From Thermodesulfobacteriota bacterium (GTDB lineage: Bacteria > Desulfobacterota > Thermodesulfobacteria > Thermodesulfobacteriales > Thermodesulfobacteriaceae), in contig QNAZ01000012.1 in NCBI GenBank assembly GCA_003641645.1, positions 1 to 11,420 of the forward strand: a DNA stretch of 11,420 bases. The letters are read 5' to 3'. A program made the translations under genes and the position numbers. Positions 6,778-11,420 of this stretch are shown one piece after another (the first letter of the stretch is position 1; every line of letters begins with the position of its first letter). The notes below the pieces were generated by a model, which saw only the letters and a list, made by a program, of their open reading frames with translations, did not search any database and had not been told where the DNA came from.

Positions 6778-7283
6778 TTTTGATGCACAATTTCAAATTT
6801 TTTCATAATATGTGGAATCAAACCACCATCTTCTAAAATTTTTTTCATAAAAGAAGGTAAAGGTTTTATAAAATAAGTTTTATTTTTTGTTAAATTTATT
6901 ATTTTCCCTTCCTCAGGATAAATCTCTAATTCATCGCCAGTTTCAATATTTTTAACTGCCTCTGGACATTCTAAAATTAAAAGACCAGTATTAAAAGCAT
7001 TTCTATAAAAGATTCTTGCAAAACTTTCTGCAATAACGCAAGCTATTCCACATGCTTTTATAGCAATAGGCGCATGTTCTCGAGAAGAACCGCATCCGAA
7101 ATTTTTCCCAGCAACAATAATATCGCCTTTGTTTATTTTTTTAAAAAATTCTGGATCTATATCTTCCATACAATGTTTAGCTAATTCTTCTGGATCAGTA
7201 GTATTTAAATATCTTGCAGGAATTATTACATCTGTATCTATATTATCTCCAAATTTCCAAGCTTTTCCTTTTATTTTTTTCAT
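6774..7283 (-). CDS. leuD: 3-isopropylmalate dehydratase small subunit
   Basis: This is the swivelling small subunit of the aconitase-superfamily enzyme that interconverts 2- and 3-isopropylmalate in leucine synthesis. The 169 residues match the short LeuD2-type subunits. It has the N-terminal GDNIDTDVIIPARYL (12-26), NFGCGSSREHAP (61-72) and SFARIFYRNAFNTG (87-100). The substrate-specificity loop reads YLNT (25-28). In the related methanogen enzymes, YLRT marks homoaconitase and YLVY-like loops mark isopropylmalate isomerase, so a broader or different substrate is possible, although YLNT is, to my recollection, common in bacterial LeuD. It starts 1 nt after the leuC stop with a fair Shine-Dalgarno, and ends in an ATGA overlap with mazG. 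leuA and leuB are not nearby. Confidence 0.95.
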   Translation of the reverse strand: MKKIKGKAWKFGDNIDTDVIIPARYLNTTDPEELAKHCMEDIDPEFFKKINKGDIIVAGKNFGCGSSREHAPIAIKACGIACVIAESFARIFYRNAFNTGLLILECPEAVKNIETGDELEIYPEEGKIINLTKNKTYFIKPLPSFMKKILEDGGLIPHIMKKFEIVHQK

Positions 7284-7284
7284 T

Positions 7285-8559
7285 TTAATTCTCCCTTTTC
7301 AACCCCAATTCCTCTGGAGTTCCTATATATCCAAGCACTGCACTTGCAGCAGCTACTGCTGGACCAGCAAGATACACTTCACTTTCAGGATGTCCCATTC
7401 TTCCTACAAAATTTCTATTGGTAGTTGCTACAGCCTTTTCACCTTTAGCTAAAATTCCCATATGCCCACCAAGACAAGGTCCACAAGTTGGAGGAGATAT
7501 AATAGCTCCAGCTTCAATAAATACTCTAATGTAACCCTTTTTTAAAGCTTGATAATAAATATTAGGTGTTGCAGGAATAATAATACATCTTAGATTAGGA
7601 TTTACTTTACGATTTTTCAAAATTTTAGCAGCTATAGCAAGATCTTCAATTCTACCATTAGTGCAAGAACCAATTACTACTTGATCAATAAAAATTTTAT
7701 TAGAAAGATCTTTTACTAACTTGACATTAGAAGGAAGATGAGGTAAAGCTACAACTAAGTCTATCTTAGATACATCATACTCTTTAATATCTGCATATTT
7801 AGCTTTTTTATCAGCTTTTAAAATAATAGGTTTTCTTTTAAAACGATTTTTTATATAAACTATGGTTTTTTTATCTGGTTCTATTAAACCAACTTTTCCT
7901 CCTGCTTCAATAGCCATATTTGCCATAGTAAACCTTTCAGCCATGGAAAGTTTTTTTATTACTTCTCCTGTAAACTCCATAGCTTTATATAATGCTCCAT
8001 CAACTCCTATATCTCCTATAGTCCAAAGAATAAGATCTTTTCCTGTAACCCAAGGATTAAGTTTTCCATAGTAAATAAATTTAATAGTTTCTGGCACTTT
8101 AAACCAAGTTTTACCAGTAATCCAAGCTCCTGCGAGATCAGTCGAACCAACTCCTGTAGCAAAAGCTCCTAAAGCACCATAAGTACAAGTATGACTATCT
8201 GCTCCTATTACAATGTCTCCTGGTCCCACAAGACCAAGTTCTGGAAGTAAAGCATGTTCAATACCGCAATTACCTCCTTCATAATAATGACGAATTTTAT
8301 ATTTTTTAGCAAACTCTCTACAAGTCCTAACCTGTTCAGCACTTTTTATATCCTTATTTGGAGTAAAATGATCCATTACCAGAACAATTTTTTCTGGATC
8401 AAAAACTTTTCCAATATTTGTAGACTCAAAAATTTTTATAGCTAAAGGACCTGTAATATCATTAGCCAATGTTAAATCAACTGAGACTTCCACTAATTCA
8501 CCAGGTTCTACATATTTTCTATTTAATTTGGTTGCTAAAATTTTTTCTGCTAAGGTCAT
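7285..8559 (-). CDS. leuC: 3-isopropylmalate dehydratase large subunit
   Basis: This is the catalytic [4Fe-4S] subunit of isopropylmalate isomerase, the partner of the adjacent LeuD in leucine synthesis. The 424 residues fit the LeuC2/homoaconitase-type clade, shorter than the roughly 465-residue enterobacterial LeuC. Cluster ligands are C299 in VIGSCTNGR, and C359 and C362 in PPTCGPCLGGHMG. Conserved substrate-site segments include MDHFTPNKD (62-70), GADSHTCTYGALG (119-131) and the C-terminal TTNRNFVGRMGHPES (379-393). It is the first gene of the operon. The ATG at 8559 follows GGGA at 7 nt spacing, a plausible ribosome binding site. A homoaconitase-like activity cannot be excluded from sequence alone, but leucine biosynthesis is the most economical reading. 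Confidence 0.95.
   Translation of the reverse strand: MTLAEKILATKLNRKYVEPGELVEVSVDLTLANDITGPLAIKIFESTNIGKVFDPEKIVLVMDHFTPNKDIKSAEQVRTCREFAKKYKIRHYYEGGNCGIEHALLPELGLVGPGDIVIGADSHTCTYGALGAFATGVGSTDLAGAWITGKTWFKVPETIKFIYYGKLNPWVTGKDLILWTIGDIGVDGALYKAMEFTGEVIKKLSMAERFTMANMAIEAGGKVGLIEPDKKTIVYIKNRFKRKPIILKADKKAKYADIKEYDVSKIDLVVALPHLPSNVKLVKDLSNKIFIDQVVIGSCTNGRIEDLAIAAKILKNRKVNPNLRCIIIPATPNIYYQALKKGYIRVFIEAGAIISPPTCGPCLGGHMGILAKGEKAVATTNRNFVGRMGHPESEVYLAGPAVAAASAVLGYIGTPEELGLKREN
7291..7295 (-). promoter_or_regulatory. Shine-Dalgarno of leuD
   Basis: On the minus strand this reads GGGAG, 7 nt before the leuD ATG at 7283 and inside the last codons of leuC. It suggests leuD can recruit ribosomes independently as well as by coupling. 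Confidence 0.6.
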
Positions 8560-8597
8560 AACCTTTTCCCATAAATTAAATTCCCTTTTAAATAAAA

Positions 8598-8603
8598 ATA
8601 ATA
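8598..8603 (-). promoter_or_regulatory. Possible -10 element for the leuC operon
   Basis: On the minus strand TATTAT lies about 39 nt before the leuC ATG and resembles a sigma-70 -10 box. No good -35 hexamer sits 16-18 nt upstream. In DNA this AT-rich such matches arise by chance, so the call is weak. The leader would be about 30 nt, too short for a leucine attenuator or a riboswitch. Confidence 0.22.
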
Positions 8604-8635
8604 CAAAAATAAAATTTTACTTTTATTATTTTAAA

Positions 8636-8665
8636 TTGCAACCAAAAAGCCTTGTTTTTTATAAA
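8636..8665 (+). promoter_or_regulatory. Possible sigma-70 promoter for lon
   Basis: TTGCAA (8636-8641) and TATAAA (8660-8665) are spaced by 18 nt, a reasonable -35/-10 pair. It would start transcription near 8672, about 18 nt before the lon ATG. The -35 hexamer is palindromic and lies in the 130-bp divergent spacer between leuC and lon. The match is imperfect and the region is nearly all A and T. Confidence 0.35.
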
Positions 8666-8689
8666 TGTTCTTTTAAAATTTTAATCATA

Positions 8690-11047
8690 ATGGCTTGGGA
8701 AAAGCTTAATTTTGAGAAATTAAAACTTGATTTTAATTTTTCTTATGGAACTTCTAGTTATCCAGAAGAAGAAATTTTTCTTCAACAAGAAAGATTAGAA
8801 AAAGCTTTTGATTTAGCTTTAAAACTTGATAAAGATGGTTATAATGTTTATGTATGTGGTCCAAATGGAATTGGAAGAAGTAGATATACTTTAAAAAGAC
8901 TGCAAGAAATAGCTCCTCTTAAAGAAAGACCTTCAGATATTTGTTATGTAAATAACTTCAAAGATTTTTATCGTCCCAAAGCTATTATTTTACCAGCAGG
9001 ATATGGAAAAAAATTAGCAGAGCGTATAGAAGAAATTTTAGATTTTTTAAAAAGAGAAACTTTTAAAGCTTTTGAAGGAAAAGAATACGAAGAAGAACTT
9101 AGTTCCCTTAGTAAAAATATAGATTCTCAAAAAGAGAAAATAATAAATGAACTTATAGAAGAAGCTAAAAAATATAATTTGATGGTTCTTTTTGGCCCAG
9201 AAGGTGTAAGACTTCTTCCTATGTTTAAAATTGAAACTCCTGTTCCTCAAGAGACTTTATTAGAAAATCCTCAAATTCGAGAAGAATATCAAAAAAATTT
9301 AAATGCCTTTGAACCAACTTTTAGACAATATATGAGAAAATTACGTGAGCTTGATAGTTCTTTTGGAGAAAGCTTAACAAAATTGAGAGAAAAAATAGCT
9401 ACTAATCTTGTAAATAAAGCTTTCGAAAAATTGGAAAATGAATTTAAAGAATTAGAAAATGTGAAAGAATTTATTTCTGAGTTAAAAAAGGAACTTATAA
9501 AAAATATTCACCTTTTTATTGAATGGGAAAAGGCTAAAGGTAATGTAGTGGTTCAAAATAGTATTAATCGAGCTTTAAATATTTTTAGAGTAAATGTACT
9601 AATTGATAATACAGAAACTCAGGGTGCTCCTGTAATATACGAAAGAATTCCGACTTTAAAAGGACTTTTTGGACAAATTAATTACAAAGCTGAAATGGGA
9701 ATACTTTATGCTGATCATTTAAGTCTTGCTCCAGGAACCCTTCACAAAATTAATGGAGGATATTTAGTTTTAGATTTGTGGGAAGTTCTTAAAAATCCTT
9801 ATGTTTGGGTTTTACTTAAAAGGACTCTTCTTCATAAAAAACTTTATCTTATGGGAGGAATGGTAGAAGAAATACCTGTTCCTCATATAGGACTACTTCC
9901 AGAACCAATTCCTTTTTCAGCAAAAGTATTTTTAATAGGTGATCCTTATCTTTATTATCTTTTGAGTACTTATGATAAAGAATTTAATGAATTATTTAAA
10001 ATAAAAGCTGAATTCAATCCAATAATAAAAATTGATGAGCAAGTAGTAAAAAATTTTCCTAAAATTGTTAAAAAAATTATCAAGGAAGAAAATTTAAAAG
10101 ATTTAGATGCTTCTGGTCTATCAGAAGTTTTTAAATACGCTGTTTATAAAGCAGGAGATAGAAAAAAAATGAACATAATTTTAGAAAATATTATAGATTT
10201 ATTAAGAGAAGCAAATACTATTTCTTCAGGAGAAATAATTACTGAAAAAGAGATAAAACAAGCTTTAAAAGAAAAAATATTTAGAGTAAACCTTATAGAA
10301 GAAAAAATTAGAGAACTTATAAAAGAAGGAAAAATAATAATAGATATAAAAGGTAAAAAACCAGGACAAATTAATGGTTTAAGTGTATATATTCTTGGAG
10401 ATTACAGCTTTGGTAAACCTTCAAGAATTACAGCTAATGTTTTTCCTGGAACAAAAGGAATAATTAATATAGAAAGAGAAATAGAAATGAGTGGTCCTAT
10501 TCACTCTAAAGGAGTTCTTATTCTTTCTTCTTATTTATATAATAAATACAGTTCTGATTTTCCTCTTCAGTTATCCTGCACCCTTACTTTTGAACAGGCT
10601 TATGAACTTGTAGAAGGAGATAGTGCTTCAGCTGCAGAACTTATGGCTATTCTTTCTGCTATTTCAAAAATTCCTGTAAAACAGGATATAGCAGTAACTG
10701 GATCTATAGATCAGTTTGGTAATGTTCAACCTGTAGGAGGAATAAAAGAAAAAATAGAAGGATTTTATAGAGTCTGTAAACTTACTCATTTTACAGGTAA
10801 ACAAGGAGTTATTGTGCCTGCTAAAAATTTTGACAATATTTTACTTGATGATGAAATTTTAGAAGATATTAAAGCTGGTAAGTTCCATATCTATACTGTA
10901 GAAACAATAGATGACATTATAGAAATTCTTACAGAATATAAACCGGAAAGATTTCATAAAGTAGTCCTTAAAGGATTAAAAAATCTTTATGAACTAAGCA
11001 AAGAAACAAAAACTAAAAAGAAATCCAAGACTTCTAAAAAAAGCTAA
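8690..11047 (+). CDS. Lon-like protease (S16 family, AAA_32 type) with degenerate Walker A
   Basis: This is a 785-residue cytoplasmic Lon-like serine protease of the type with an AAA-like N-terminal region split by a long helical insertion (about 105-285) and a C-terminal S16 proteolytic domain (about 545-755). The catalytic dyad is intact: Ser645 in EGDSAS and Lys688 in GGIKEK, 43 residues apart as in E. coli Lon. The P-loop reads GPNGIGRSR (57-65), with Arg where the essential Lys should be, and the Walker B-like segment is GGYLVLDLW (356-364). This agrees with LonC-type relatives reported to work without ATP. The family-typical IGDPYLYYLL is at 416-425. The C-terminus is a Lys-rich tail (771-785). 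An in-frame open extension of 54 codons upstream has no family similarity, so ATG at 8690 is preferred even though no Shine-Dalgarno is visible. It is transcribed alone, divergently from leuC. Confidence 0.92.
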   Translation: MAWEKLNFEKLKLDFNFSYGTSSYPEEEIFLQQERLEKAFDLALKLDKDGYNVYVCGPNGIGRSRYTLKRLQEIAPLKERPSDICYVNNFKDFYRPKAIILPAGYGKKLAERIEEILDFLKRETFKAFEGKEYEEELSSLSKNIDSQKEKIINELIEEAKKYNLMVLFGPEGVRLLPMFKIETPVPQETLLENPQIREEYQKNLNAFEPTFRQYMRKLRELDSSFGESLTKLREKIATNLVNKAFEKLENEFKELENVKEFISELKKELIKNIHLFIEWEKAKGNVVVQNSINRALNIFRVNVLIDNTETQGAPVIYERIPTLKGLFGQINYKAEMGILYADHLSLAPGTLHKINGGYLVLDLWEVLKNPYVWVLLKRTLLHKKLYLMGGMVEEIPVPHIGLLPEPIPFSAKVFLIGDPYLYYLLSTYDKEFNELFKIKAEFNPIIKIDEQVVKNFPKIVKKIIKEENLKDLDASGLSEVFKYAVYKAGDRKKMNIILENIIDLLREANTISSGEIITEKEIKQALKEKIFRVNLIEEKIRELIKEGKIIIDIKGKKPGQINGLSVYILGDYSFGKPSRITANVFPGTKGIINIEREIEMSGPIHSKGVLILSSYLYNKYSSDFPLQLSCTLTFEQAYELVEGDSASAAELMAILSAISKIPVKQDIAVTGSIDQFGNVQPVGGIKEKIEGFYRVCKLTHFTGKQGVIVPAKNFDNILLDDEILEDIKAGKFHIYTVETIDDIIEILTEYKPERFHKVVLKGLKNLYELSKETKTKKKSKTSKKS

Positions 11048-11420
11048 ATTTCTTTCTTAAAATTCTTTTATCTCCTATCCTTAAGGTTATTTTCTTTTTA
11101 TCCAAATATTCTGCTAAAGGAATTAAATATTTTCTGCTTATACGAGAACCTAAAATAGCTCTAAAATCAGATAATGTCATTTCTTTATTCTTGATCAAAA
11201 AATCTATTACTTTTTTCTCGATTTCTTCTAATATTTTTTTATGATAAACTAATTTTTCAGAAACCTTGACCAAAATTCCTTCTCTTATCAATCCTTGAAA
11301 TAGTTCTTTGGCAGCTTTATACCGTTCTTTAAATTCTATAAGAATCTCTTCAAAATTTTTCGGGGTTAATCCTTCTTTTAAGAATTTTTCTTCAATTTGT
11401 TTTTTAAGTTTTTCTTTTTC
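11034..11420 (-). CDS. selB: Selenocysteine-specific elongation factor SelB, C-terminal part (5'-truncated by window edge)
   Basis: This frame is open from the window edge to a TAG at 11034-11036, giving 128 residues. The TTG at 11291 is not a credible start, because the upstream frame continues with family-like sequence (EGLTPKNFEE). It matches the winged-helix repeats at the SelB C-terminus, which bind the SECIS hairpin in selenoprotein mRNAs while the GTPase part (outside the window) delivers Sec-tRNA. Matching segments are REGILVKVSEKLVYHKKIL, then the last winged helix with ISRKYLIPLAEYLD and RIGDKRILRKK, closely like Moorella SelB. Relative to the usual LGSSRKY, the segment LGSRISRKY has two extra residues next to the RNA-contacting helix. 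The last 14 bp overlap the lon stop region. Its presence implies the organism makes selenoproteins. Confidence 0.86.
   Translation of the reverse strand, partial: EKEKLKKQIEEKFLKEGLTPKNFEEILIEFKERYKAAKELFQGLIREGILVKVSEKLVYHKKILEEIEKKVIDFLIKNKEMTLSDFRAILGSRISRKYLIPLAEYLDKKKITLRIGDKRILRKKFSFF

Noticed and set aside
8528..8689. In-frame 54-codon extension of the Lon-like protease upstream of ATG 8690
   Set aside because: It runs antisense into leuC, is Phe/Lys/Asn-rich like translated spacer DNA, has no similarity to the family N-terminus, and would leave no promoter space.
11289..11291. TTG at 11291 as start of a small 85-residue DNA-binding protein
   Set aside because: The frame continues openly to the window edge with sequence matching the preceding SelB winged helix, so it is the end of selB and not a small gene.

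Overview
The window looks like chromosomal DNA of an anaerobic, thermophilic bacterium with a small, tightly packed genome. The DNA is very AT-rich, the proteins are rich in Lys, Glu and Ile, and almost no sequence is non-coding. A SelB elongation factor, an electron transfer flavoprotein, a family-4 type Fe-S uracil-DNA glycosylase, a Lon protease with a degenerate ATP site and an AspRS of the non-discriminating type would all fit a Thermodesulfobacterium-like lineage (Thermodesulfobacteriota). That placement is an inference from gene content and composition; no 16S rRNA or other decisive marker is present.

Layout. Positions 1-867 (+) hold the C-terminal majority of an electron transfer flavoprotein alpha subunit whose start lies before the window. 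Positions 856-8559 (-) hold a compact run of nine genes, read in the order leuC, leuD, mazG, ABC ATPase (ZnuC-like), ABC-3 permease (ZnuB-like), tatD, aspS, Mut7-C protein, uracil-DNA glycosylase. Gaps or overlaps between them are -20 to +14 nt, and three junctions are 4-nt ATGA overlaps (a fourth junction overlaps by 20 nt), so they are probably one operon. The only real intergenic region is the 130-bp divergent spacer at 8560-8689, which should hold promoters for leuC and lon. Positions 8690-11047 (+) hold a Lon-like protease. Positions 11034-11420 (-) hold the C-terminal end of SelB. Both operon-flanking convergent junctions overlap at their 3' ends (12 and 14 bp) and show no GC-rich intrinsic terminator.

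How the genes relate. leuCD make the isomerase step of leucine synthesis. mazG (nucleotide clean-up), tatD (nuclease), the Mut7-C protein and the uracil-DNA glycosylase all act on nucleotides or nucleic acids, so the operon has a housekeeping and sanitation flavour. It also carries an ABC-3 metal transporter pair without its binding protein, and aspS. AspRS has the residues typical of enzymes that also charge tRNA-Asn, which would imply an indirect Asn-tRNA route with GatCAB elsewhere in the genome.

I found no CRISPR array, insertion sequence, tRNA, rRNA, phage gene or toxin-antitoxin pair, and no stretch over 300 bp lacks a gene. I see no clear evidence for an undescribed system. The best leads are active-site deviations in the Mut7-C protein and in the uracil-DNA glycosylase, which are translationally coupled to each other.
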